This document shows positions 1 to 7,759 of a stretch of 64,000 nt of DNA, piece after piece. Location of the stretch: contig NZ_CP019562.1 in NCBI RefSeq assembly GCF_001983955.1, positions 434,001 to 498,000 of the forward strand, given 5' to 3'. Below the pieces are notes generated by a model. The model was not told the DNA's origin. It worked only from the letters and a program-made list of their open reading frames with translations, and made no database searches. Each line of letters opens with the position of its first letter. Positions within the stretch are counted from its first letter, which is position 1. This DNA comes from Streptococcus oralis. GTDB taxonomy: Bacteria; Bacillota; Bacilli; Lactobacillales; Streptococcaceae. The translations under genes and the position numbers were made by a program.

Positions 1-887
1 TCTGGAGCGTTGAAAGCTTGCGTTGCATAGGCTTCAAAACCATAGTCTAGATTTTGCAATGGAGAGACATCTACCATTTTGGCATTTTCAGGATCAAAGG
101 AAGCCCCGATTTTGTACATGTTTGGATAGATATTGTCATAGTCTAGAACAGCCTTATCCAATCCTTGTGGACAGTAGAGAAGGACAGGTTGCTCCCCTAC
201 AAAGACCAGATTTGGACATTCCATCATGTAGGCAGTGCGATTGTTAGCGAAGTCTAGGTCACCAACCTCTTGCCAGTTGGTGTAGTCATTATCTATAGCC
301 TTGTAGAGACGGACGAAGCCTTTTTTCTCCAAGTCTTGACCACCCACGATGGCATAATATTGCCCCTTAAAGTTGAAAATTTGTGGGTCACGGAAGTGGT
401 CAGTAGAGTCTGATGGCTGGTCAATCAAGACCTTGTCAATCTTTGTAATCTTGCCATCCTTATCCATCAAAGCGCCAATCTGGTAAGGGTGACGGATCCA
501 ATTTTCATCACGGACATTTCCAGTATAAAATAGGAACAACTGATTGCCGAACTGCATGGCAGAACCAGAGTAGGCACCGTGGCTATCCAATGGAGTATCT
601 GGCAAAATTTTGACTCCAGTTTCTGTAAAGTGCACTAAATCATCACTTTCAAGCTGCACCCAAGACTTCAACCCATGGGCTGCACCGAAGGGGAAGTTTT
701 GGTAAAAGAGAATCCATTTGCCATCGAAATAAGAAAAGCCATTTGGGTCATTGAGAAGCCCCATTTTAGGCTCGACATGGTAACGAGTATGCCAAGGAGA
801 TTGTGCCATCGTTTCCTTGATTTGTTTGATTTCATCATTAGACCAGTCTTCATAGCGTCTGTAACGGCGCTCGGTTGTCCATTCCAT
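1..887 (-). CDS. scrB: Sucrose-6-phosphate hydrolase, GH32 (3' end beyond window)
   Basis: Cytoplasmic beta-fructosidase that cleaves sucrose 6-phosphate delivered by ScrA into glucose 6-phosphate and fructose. The reading frame starts at ATG 887 (MEWTTERRYRRYEDW), with a GGAGG-type ribosome binding site just upstream, and stays open to base 1, so about 295 N-terminal residues are present and the C-terminus is missing. The three GH32 signatures are visible: LNDPNG (nucleophile Asp, near 741-757), FRDP (near 385-405) and MECP (acid/base Glu, near 217-232). It diverges from scrA, the usual streptococcal arrangement. A second ATG five bases further in (882) is out of frame. Function is secure by family; only the 3' end is unknown. 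Confidence 0.95.
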   Translation of the reverse strand, partial: MEWTTERRYRRYEDWSNDEIKQIKETMAQSPWHTRYHVEPKMGLLNDPNGFSYFDGKWILFYQNFPFGAAHGLKSWVQLESDDLVHFTETGVKILPDTPLDSHGAYSGSAMQFGNQLFLFYTGNVRDENWIRHPYQIGALMDKDGKITKIDKVLIDQPSDSTDHFRDPQIFNFKGQYYAIVGGQDLEKKGFVRLYKAIDNDYTNWQEVGDLDFANNRTAYMMECPNLVFVGEQPVLLYCPQGLDKAVLDYDNIYPNMYKIGASFDPENAKMVDVSPLQNLDYGFEAYATQAFNAP

Positions 888-920
888 TTTATCTTTCCTC
901 CATAAGTTCTATTCTATTAT

Positions 921-951
921 TAATAGTAAACGTTTTCGACAAAAAAAGCAA
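921..951 (-). promoter_or_regulatory. scrB promoter with ScrR/LacI-type operator
   Basis: On the minus strand a -35 TTGCTT (946-951) and -10 TACTAT (923-928) are 17 bp apart. Between and overlapping them lies GTCGAAAACGTTTAC (926-940), a LacI/GalR-family palindrome with a central CG. This is the expected position for the sucrose repressor ScrR. Which of ScrR or CcpA binds cannot be told from sequence alone. Confidence 0.7.
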
Positions 952-1171
952 GTCTTTTATGTTAAAAAAGAGAAAAATATGTCAAACGATTGCCAGAAAT
1001 CGAGTAAAGGAAATCTGGCAAATTTTCACGAAAAAATGAAAGAAAATGTAAATAAAAGCCTTGATTCCTCAAGTATAAAGATATTTTTTTGAGGAAAAAG
1101 AGAATATCCCTCAAAAACGCGCAGAAATAATCAGAGAAAAAAGAAAGGGAATAAAAATTTCTGCAAAACGC

Positions 1172-1230
1172 TTGACATATTTTAGAAACATGATAAAATA
1201 ATAGTCGTAGGGCGAATAAAATCGCTTTCA
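1172..1230 (+). promoter_or_regulatory. scrA promoter with downstream cre and operator-like sites
   Basis: TTGACA (1172-1177), 16-bp spacer, TAAAAT (1194-1199) preceded by TG gives a strong extended promoter. The half-operator-like GCAAAACGCTTGACA (1163-1177) overlaps the -35. TAAAATCGCTTTCA (1217-1230) differs from the CcpA cre consensus (TGNAANCGNWNNCA) at one position and lies just after the expected transcription start, where CcpA would block elongation. A further CAAACGATTG-like site and a 7-bp inverted repeat (991-997/1014-1020) lie between the two divergent promoters; their role is not known. Confidence 0.7.
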
Positions 1231-1265
1231 AACAAGAACAAAATTTTATAAGGAGATTTTTGCAA

Positions 1266-3152
1266 ATGAACAATCAGGATATTGCAAAAAAGGTCATCGA
1301 AGCCCTTGGCGGACGTGAAAATGTCAACAGTGTAGCCCACTGTGCGACTCGTCTACGTGTCATGGTCAAAGATGAAGGGAAAATCAATAAGGAAGTGATT
1401 GAGAACTTGGATAAAGTTCAAGGAGCTTTCTTTAACTCAGGTCAATACCAAATCATCTTTGGTACTGGTACAGTAAACAAGATGTACGACGAAGTCGTTG
1501 CACTTGGTTTGCCAACATCTTCAAAAGAAGACATGAAAGCAGAAGCTGCTAAACAAGGAAACTGGTTCCAACGTGCTATCCGTACTTTCGGTGACGTTTT
1601 TGTGCCAATCATCCCAGTTATCGTAGCGACTGGTCTCTTCATGGGTCTTCGTGGACTCATGAACGCTCTTGGAATGACACTTCCAGATGATGTGAAGATT
1701 TACTCAGAAATCCTTACAGATACAGCCTTCATCATCTTGCCAGGTTTGGTTGTATGGTCAACCTTCCGCGTATTCGGTGGTAACCCAGCTGTTGGTATCG
1801 TCCTTGGTATGATGCTGGTTTCTGGTTCGCTTCCAAACGCTTGGGCTGTAGCTTCAGGTGGTGAAGTAACAGCTATGAACTTCTTTGGCTTCATTCCTGT
1901 TGTTGGTTTGCAAGGTTCTGTTCTTCCAGCCTTCATCATTGGGGTGGTCGGAGCCAAGTTTGAAAAAGCTCTCCGCAAGGTGGTTCCAGATGTCTTGGAT
2001 CTCTTGGTGACACCGTTCGTGACACTTTTGGTCATGTCTATCCTTGGACTCTTTGTCATCGGACCAGTCTTCCACGTTGTTGAAAACTACATCCTTCTCG
2101 GAACAAAAGCAATTCTTGCCTTGCCATTTGGTCTTGGTGGTTTGGTCATCGGTGGGGTTCACCAATTGATTGTTGTATCAGGTGTGCACCACATCTTCAA
2201 CTTGCTTGAAGTACAATTGCTTGCTGCGGACCATGCCAACCCATTCAACGCTATCATTACTGCAGCGATGACAGCTCAAGGGGCTGCAACTGTTGCCGTT
2301 GGTGTTAAAACGAAGAATCCTAAACTGAAAACACTTGCTTTCCCAGCTGCTCTTTCTGCCTTCCTCGGTATTACAGAGCCTGCTATCTTCGGGGTAAACT
2401 TGCGCTTCCGTAAACCATTCTTCCTTTCATTGATCGCTGGTGCTATCGGTGGTGGATTGGCTTCTATCCTTGGACTCGCTGGTACTGGTAATGGTATCAC
2501 CATCATCCCTGGTACAATGTTGTACCTTGGGAATGGTCAATTGTTCCAATACCTTCTTATGGTAGCTGTATCATTCGTTCTTGGTTTTGCCCTTACTTAC
2601 ATGTTTGGTTACGAGGATGAAAAAGAAGTTGCTTCTGAAGTAGCGACAGAACGTTTGGTCCAAGAAGAAACAACTGGTAACATTCCAGTAGCTCCTCAAA
2701 ACGAAACAATCCAAACTCCTATCGTTGGTGATGTCGTAGCGCTTGCTGATGTGAATGACCCAGTCTTTTCAAGTGGTGCAATGGGACAAGGGATCGCTGT
2801 AAAACCAAGCCAAGGCGTGGTTTACGCACCAGCTGATGCAGAAGTATCGATTGCTTTTGCTACAGGACATGCTTACGGTTTGAAGACAGCAAATGGAGCT
2901 GAAATTTTGATCCACGTTGGTATCGATACGGTGACTATGAACGGTGAAGGCTTTGAACAAAAAGTTTCTCAAGGCGACAAGGTCAAAGCTGGTGACGTTC
3001 TCGGAACCTTTGACTCAAACAAAATCACTGCTGCAGGTCTTGACGACACAACAATGGTTATCGTGACTAATACAGCAGACTACGCTTCTGTGACACCAGT
3101 CGCAAGTGGTTCTGTTGTCAAGGGTGACGTGATCATCGAAGTGAAAGCCTAA
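1266..3152 (+). CDS. scrA: Sucrose-specific PTS transporter EIIBCA
   Basis: Membrane permease that imports sucrose and phosphorylates it to sucrose 6-phosphate using HPr~P. It is a single chain of 628 residues in the order IIB, IIC, IIA. The N-terminal IIB domain shows AHCATRLR with the phosphorylated Cys. A long hydrophobic IIC domain spans roughly residues 105-455. The C-terminal IIA domain (about 490-628) carries the HVGIDTV motif with its active His. An in-frame TTG at 1260 exists, but ATG 1266 is better spaced from AGGAG (1251-1255). The gene diverges from scrB and ends in its own terminator; scrK follows on a separate promoter. Length and domain order are normal for streptococcal ScrA. 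Confidence 0.95.
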   Translation: MNNQDIAKKVIEALGGRENVNSVAHCATRLRVMVKDEGKINKEVIENLDKVQGAFFNSGQYQIIFGTGTVNKMYDEVVALGLPTSSKEDMKAEAAKQGNWFQRAIRTFGDVFVPIIPVIVATGLFMGLRGLMNALGMTLPDDVKIYSEILTDTAFIILPGLVVWSTFRVFGGNPAVGIVLGMMLVSGSLPNAWAVASGGEVTAMNFFGFIPVVGLQGSVLPAFIIGVVGAKFEKALRKVVPDVLDLLVTPFVTLLVMSILGLFVIGPVFHVVENYILLGTKAILALPFGLGGLVIGGVHQLIVVSGVHHIFNLLEVQLLAADHANPFNAIITAAMTAQGAATVAVGVKTKNPKLKTLAFPAALSAFLGITEPAIFGVNLRFRKPFFLSLIAGAIGGGLASILGLAGTGNGITIIPGTMLYLGNGQLFQYLLMVAVSFVLGFALTYMFGYEDEKEVASEVATERLVQEETTGNIPVAPQNETIQTPIVGDVVALADVNDPVFSSGAMGQGIAVKPSQGVVYAPADAEVSIAFATGHAYGLKTANGAEILIHVGIDTVTMNGEGFEQKVSQGDKVKAGDVLGTFDSNKITAAGLDDTTMVIVTNTADYASVTPVASGSVVKGDVIIEVKA

Positions 3153-3180
3153 TCCTCTTCGAAAATCAAATCTAAAAACA

Positions 3181-3211
3181 AAACGAACAAATATTATGTT
3201 TGTTCGTTTTT
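3181..3211 (+). terminator. Rho-independent terminator after scrA
   Basis: AAACGAACAAA and TTTGTTCGTTT form a near-perfect stem around a short loop, followed by a T run. It lies about 30 bases after the scrA stop codon. Confidence 0.85.
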
Positions 3212-3274
3212 ACTTGGATGGTAAGATTTACAGAGGAAAATCTAAAATATTGAGAAATCTAGCCCTTTAAAATG

Positions 3275-3283
3275 TGCTATAAT
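3275..3283 (+). promoter_or_regulatory. Extended -10 promoter of scrK
   Basis: TG-C-TATAAT is a perfect extended -10 element 28 bases before the scrK start. No good -35 is seen at 16-18 bp spacing. Its position argues against the in-frame ATG at 3272 as the start codon. Confidence 0.7.
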
Positions 3284-3310
3284 AGAGAAAACAAAGATAA
3301 GAGGTTTATC

Positions 3311-4198
3311 ATGACAAAATTATATGGAAGCTTAGAAGCGGGCGGTACAAAGTTTGTCTGTGCTGTCGGAGATGAAAATTTTAATATTGTAGAAAAAACA
3401 CAATTTCCTACAACAACTCCAATCGAAACTATCGATAAAACCATCGAATTCTTTTCAAAATTCGATAATCTTGCAGGTCTTGCCATCGGATCCTTTGGTC
3501 CTATCGATATCGATAAAAACTCAAAAACCTATGGCTTTATCACAACGACTCCAAAACCTCACTGGGCAAATGTAGACCTACTTGGTGCCCTTCGTCGTGC
3601 CCTCAACGTACCCATGTATTTCACAACAGACGTAAATAGCTCTGCCTATGGTGAAGTAGTTGCTCGTAACAATGCTGGTGGCCGTATCGAAAACTTGGTT
3701 TACTACACGATCGGTACAGGGATCGGTGCAGGTGTTATCCAACGTGGTGAGTTTATCGGTGGTGTCGGTCACCCTGAGATGGGGCACTACTATGTGGCTA
3801 AACACCCAATGGATGTAGAAAAAGAATTTAACGGCGTTTGTCCTTTCCACAAGGGCTGTTTGGAAGGATTTGCGGCTGGTCCAAGTCTCGAAGCTCGTAC
3901 AGGTGTTCGTGGTGAAAACATCGAACTCAACAGTTCTGTTTGGGACGTCCAAGCCTACTATATCGCTCAAGCTGCGGTCAATGCTACCGTGACGTTCCGT
4001 CCAGATGTGATCGTCTTTGGTGGCGGGGTTATGGCCCAACAACACATGCTGGACCGTGTACGTGAGAAATTCACAGCTCTTCTAAATGGTTACCTACCAG
4101 TACCAGACGTGCGTGACTACATTGTCACTCCAGCAGTTGCAGGCAATGGTTCTGCCACACTTGGGAACTTTGTCCTCGCTAAGAGTGTCGCAAAATAA
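3311..4198 (+). CDS. scrK: Fructokinase (ROK family)
   Basis: Phosphorylates the fructose released by ScrB to fructose 6-phosphate, completing sucrose catabolism. The protein has 295 residues. The N-terminal phosphate-binding loop SLEAGGTKF and the ROK zinc motif (GHPEMGHYYV...HP...CPFHKGCLEG) are both visible, with FGGGV near the C-terminus. ATG 3311 is chosen over ATG 3272 because it follows AGAGGT by a normal distance and the upstream ATG lies in the promoter. The end at 4198 is followed by a terminator. Context with scrA and scrB supports fructokinase over glucokinase. Confidence 0.93.
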   Translation: MTKLYGSLEAGGTKFVCAVGDENFNIVEKTQFPTTTPIETIDKTIEFFSKFDNLAGLAIGSFGPIDIDKNSKTYGFITTTPKPHWANVDLLGALRRALNVPMYFTTDVNSSAYGEVVARNNAGGRIENLVYYTIGTGIGAGVIQRGEFIGGVGHPEMGHYYVAKHPMDVEKEFNGVCPFHKGCLEGFAAGPSLEARTGVRGENIELNSSVWDVQAYYIAQAAVNATVTFRPDVIVFGGGVMAQQHMLDRVREKFTALLNGYLPVPDVRDYIVTPAVAGNGSATLGNFVLAKSVAK

Positions 4199-4210
4199 AA
4201 CAAAGAAAAC

Positions 4211-4239
4211 ATCCGCTTGGGAAACCAAACGGATTTTTC
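4211..4239 (+). terminator. Terminator between scrK and the convergent TVP38 gene
   Basis: ATCCG-C-TTGG, GAAA loop, CCAA-A-CGGAT, then TTTTTCT. The stem has one mismatch. The T run favours termination of scrK. Confidence 0.75.
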
Positions 4240-4244
4240 TATTC

Positions 4245-4862
4245 TCAAAACATCTGCCAGAAGAAATCAATAATATAGGTCAAACCATAAGTATAAACCA
4301 CTAGGGTAAAGGGCTTGGTCAAAACGATGATAATCATATAGCGCTTAAAGGTCATCTTGGTAAGGGCAGCCAGCATACAGAGAAAGTCAGCTGGGCTAAC
4401 TGGCCAGATCATCATAAAGATAAAGAAACGCTCGAAACGATTGCCCTTATCTAGCCAACCGATGTACTTGTCATAGGTGCGCTTGCTGACGACGGACTGG
4501 ACAAAGGCAGCTCCATAGAGACGGACGAGGTAAAAGATAATGGCACAACCAATCACGATGCCGATATAGTTATAGATGGTTCCGATGATGTGGCCGTAAA
4601 TAAATACCCCAGCCACTGAGGTCAAAGCTCCCGGAATGATCGGAACAACGGTTTGTAGGATCTGTAAAAAGATAAAGAGTGGTGGCCCCCAAACCCCAGC
4701 TTGCTGGATAAAGGCCGATAGGGTTTCCTTGGACTGTAACACTCCTGCCTGATAGGCCCAAATACAGAAAATCAAGGTGCCGACTCCCCCGACGATAGAT
4801 GAGATATTGATGACTTGCTGTAGAAGGGGAGAAACAGCTTTCATTTGCTTATCCTTTGACAT
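4245..4862 (-). CDS. TVP38/TMEM64 (VTT/DedA-like) membrane protein
   Basis: Integral membrane protein of 205 residues with about five hydrophobic segments. The central stretch LQTVVPIIPGALTSVAGVFIYG resembles the conserved F/L-x-x-x-P-P/I-x-P core of the TVP38/DedA (VTT) family, whose members are thought to act in membrane lipid or proton-coupled transport. WPVSPADFLCMLAALTKM is the second conserved loop. GAGGAG precedes ATG 4862. It converges on scrK and diverges from the helicase gene. Substrate unknown. Confidence 0.8.
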   Translation of the reverse strand: MSKDKQMKAVSPLLQQVINISSIVGGVGTLIFCIWAYQAGVLQSKETLSAFIQQAGVWGPPLFIFLQILQTVVPIIPGALTSVAGVFIYGHIIGTIYNYIGIVIGCAIIFYLVRLYGAAFVQSVVSKRTYDKYIGWLDKGNRFERFFIFMMIWPVSPADFLCMLAALTKMTFKRYMIIIVLTKPFTLVVYTYGLTYIIDFFWQMF

Positions 4863-4994
4863 GTAAACTCCTCATAGATAGTATGATTCTACTATACCAT
4901 ATTTTATAGAGAAAAACTATCTAGATTATCTGACTGGAGAAATAAGTGTGGTAAAATGAGAATAAGAAAATGACGGTATAGAATGAGGGGTATC

Positions 4995-7628
4995 ATGTTA
5001 GGTTTAAACTTTAAAGGAAGCTGGCGCCAATATCAAAAACAGGTCTTGGATCGTTTTCAGGACTATCAAGCAGACGGTCATGTTCATCTAGTGGCTGCTC
5101 CAGGGTCTGGAAAGACAACCATTGGTATCGAGCTAATCGCTCGTTTTGGCAATCCAGCCCTTGTCTTGGTTCCAACTGTCACCATTCGTGAACAATGGGT
5201 GGACAGGATTCAAACAGCCTTTTTAGAGAACGAACAGAAGATTTCAGATCTCGTTTCCCAAAACTTAAAGGAGATGAAAGCATTAACGATTGTGACCTAT
5301 CAGGCTTTTCATAGTGCCATGAACCAACTGCAATCACAAGAAGATGGTGAAGCAGAGGATTTTGTGGGATTTGATTTGCTTGCAAGTCTAAGAACTCAGA
5401 AAGTTGCGACTCTTTGCTTGGACGAATGCCACCACCTGCGCAATGAATGGTGGAAAAGTCTGGAAGCCTTTCGCAAGCAGTATGAACCGCTGAAACTCAT
5501 CTCCCTGACAGCGACACCACCTTATGACAGCGAGCCTGAACTCTGGGAACGCTATATCCGTATGTGTGGGGAGATCGATCAAGAAATAACAGTACCTGAA
5601 CTAGTAAAGGAAGACACTCTTTGCCCTCATCAGGATTTTGTCTATATGTGTTCACCAACAGCTGAAGAGGCGGAACGTCTCAAACGGTTTGAGGAGACTA
5701 AGTGGGACTATATTCATCACCTTATAGTCGATTCTGATTTTCAAACATTTGTAGCAGGGTCTAAGGTTCTCAAAGGGGATATTTCATCTGATTTGCTCTT
5801 AGAAGATCCCAAGTACTTGTCCGCTATATTGATTTATATGCATTCTCAGGGGTTAACGATTCCTCCCTCTTTGCAAAATTTACTGGGAACCCATAAGCTT
5901 CCAGCATTGACCTCCTACTGGCTGGAGACGCTGTTGCAGAGCATACTCTATCAGACACCAGATTGGTATGAGGATCCAGATGGATATAGGAAAAAGTTAG
6001 AGGCTGACTTGAAGGCGCGTGGCTTGGTGGAAAAACGTCAGGTTTATCTACTTAAGTCCAAGGCTTCTGACCAGCTTTTAACCCAATCTCTGGGGAAGTT
6101 GTCTGCCATTGTCGATATCTTTTTGACGGAGTATGAGAGTCTAGGTCAGGAACTGAGACAGTTAGTACTAGCTGACTATATTCGCAAGGATTTTGCTACC
6201 TATCTGGGAGATAATCAGGCAACCATTTCTCAGTTGGGGGTTCTCCCTTATTTTGAAAGCATTCGTCGAAAAGCTCAGGAGCAAGAGATCCCTATATCTT
6301 TGGCTGTCTTGTCAGGTAGTGTCGTTATTTTGCCTACCGATGTGGTAGCAGAGTTGAAGGAACTCTTGCCTCAGGTTCCTCTTAGTTTCTCATCTATTGG
6401 TCACTTGGATCCAAAAGATTATGTGCAGGTTGGTTTTCCTAGCTCAGCTAAGGGAATCGTAGCGGCAGTGACGGAGCTTTTTCAACGAGGGCAGATTCAA
6501 GTCCTAGTCGGAACCAAATCCCTCCTCGGAGAGGGTTGGGATGCTCCTTGTATTAATTCCCTAATACTCGGAAGCTTTGTGGGGAGCTTTATGCTAAGTA
6601 ACCAGATGCGCGGGCGTGCCATTCGTATCTGGCCGGGGCATCCAGAAAAGACCAGCAACATCTGGCATCTGGTAGCCGTTCAAGCGCAAGCACTTATCAC
6701 TCTTCCTGGTGAGGAGCCTAGACCAGAGAGCAATCAGGATCTGCAGACCTTGTCGCGACGGATGGAGCATTTTCTTGGATTGGCTTATAATCAGGAGAGT
6801 ATTGAGACCGGTTTAGATCGTTTGGATTTTCCAAAGCCCCCTTTTAAGAAAAAGCAAATTAGTGAGTACAATGAGCGAGTTAAGAGTCTCTCCAAGGATC
6901 GAGCAGGCTTGAGAAAAAAATGGCAGGAAGCTCTTGTTGTAGCGGATCAATTTGAGATAGTTACAGAAGTCGCAACCCAAAAACAGAAGATCCCAGTCAT
7001 GCTCTTGCTTGATGCATTAAAATGGGTTCGCATGTCATTGCTCTTGTTGGCAGTGGATTTGTTGGTTTTGCTATTTAGACTGAGACTAATCGGTGTTTGG
7101 TGGCTTACGACAGCCTGTCTCCTATTTTTGGCCTTTGCATCTTGGCGCTACCTCCGCTATAAGAGTCCTTATAAACGTTTGCAGTCTCTGGGTGAGCAGA
7201 TCCGAAAGGCTCTGCTAGATTCGGGGCATCTAACGGACGATCAATCCCGTGTTCAGGTAGAGGAGGACAAGGAAAACTACATGGTCTTTGCCTATCTCAA
7301 GGGAGGAAGCATGAGGGACAAGGAGCTGTTTGCGCAGACTGTGGGAGAGTTCTTTGCTCCAGTGGATAACCAGCGCTATCTCTTGAAGGCAGAGAAAGTC
7401 CGACAAGGTCAGTCACCTTACTATGCCGTGCCTAGTCTTTTTGACAAGCGCAAGGAAGAAGCACAGAAATTCCTCGACTTTCTGAGGCCAACTATTGGAC
7501 GTTATCACCTCGTCTATACACGAACAGAGGCCGGGCGGAAAATTCTTCTCGAAGCTCGTATCAAAGCTCTCTCCAATAAAAATGACCGTACCTTGACTAA
7601 GAAGAAGGTTAAAAGTCAGTTGGAGTAG
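4995..7628 (+). CDS. Superfamily 2 DEAD/DEAH-type helicase with two C-terminal membrane segments
   Basis: 877-residue protein from ATG 4995 (GAGGGG at 4985-4990; ATG 4983 is an alternative start). Helicase motifs are complete: motif I APGSGKTT (about residues 35-42), motif II DECHH (143), motif III SLTATPP (170), and motif VI QMRGRAIR (about 537) preceded by GTKSLLGEGWDAP. Two hydrophobic segments follow (about 678-700 and 704-720), starting MSLLLLAVDLLVLLF and VWWLTTACLLFLAF, with a soluble C-terminal part of about 150 residues. No nuclease motif was recognised. Base composition is like the neighbouring core genes, unlike the AT-rich genes at 12.4-16.1 kb. It lies directly upstream of the type I restriction operon but has its own end and spacing. 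An ATP-dependent translocase held at the membrane is inferred; its substrate is unknown. Confidence 0.8.
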   Translation: MLGLNFKGSWRQYQKQVLDRFQDYQADGHVHLVAAPGSGKTTIGIELIARFGNPALVLVPTVTIREQWVDRIQTAFLENEQKISDLVSQNLKEMKALTIVTYQAFHSAMNQLQSQEDGEAEDFVGFDLLASLRTQKVATLCLDECHHLRNEWWKSLEAFRKQYEPLKLISLTATPPYDSEPELWERYIRMCGEIDQEITVPELVKEDTLCPHQDFVYMCSPTAEEAERLKRFEETKWDYIHHLIVDSDFQTFVAGSKVLKGDISSDLLLEDPKYLSAILIYMHSQGLTIPPSLQNLLGTHKLPALTSYWLETLLQSILYQTPDWYEDPDGYRKKLEADLKARGLVEKRQVYLLKSKASDQLLTQSLGKLSAIVDIFLTEYESLGQELRQLVLADYIRKDFATYLGDNQATISQLGVLPYFESIRRKAQEQEIPISLAVLSGSVVILPTDVVAELKELLPQVPLSFSSIGHLDPKDYVQVGFPSSAKGIVAAVTELFQRGQIQVLVGTKSLLGEGWDAPCINSLILGSFVGSFMLSNQMRGRAIRIWPGHPEKTSNIWHLVAVQAQALITLPGEEPRPESNQDLQTLSRRMEHFLGLAYNQESIETGLDRLDFPKPPFKKKQISEYNERVKSLSKDRAGLRKKWQEALVVADQFEIVTEVATQKQKIPVMLLLDALKWVRMSLLLLAVDLLVLLFRLRLIGVWWLTTACLLFLAFASWRYLRYKSPYKRLQSLGEQIRKALLDSGHLTDDQSRVQVEEDKENYMVFAYLKGGSMRDKELFAQTVGEFFAPVDNQRYLLKAEKVRQGQSPYYAVPSLFDKRKEEAQKFLDFLRPTIGRYHLVYTRTEAGRKILLEARIKALSNKNDRTLTKKKVKSQLE

Positions 7629-7656
7629 GAGCGTATGGGAAAATCCATCTGAAACA

Positions 7657-7665
7657 TGATATAAT
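7657..7665 (+). promoter_or_regulatory. Extended -10 promoter of the hsd operon
   Basis: TG-A-TATAAT sits 95 bases before the hsdR start, with no clear -35. It is the only good promoter seen between the helicase and the terminator at 16210, so it probably drives all five genes hsdR to the membrane-protein gene. Confidence 0.6.
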
Positions 7666-7759
7666 AATAGAGAAAATAAATTTTTAATAGTTGAAACAGT
7701 TGAATAGAATGAAGGTTTTAGAATAAACTATTCTTTAAAAGCATAAGAAAGGTTTTTTG

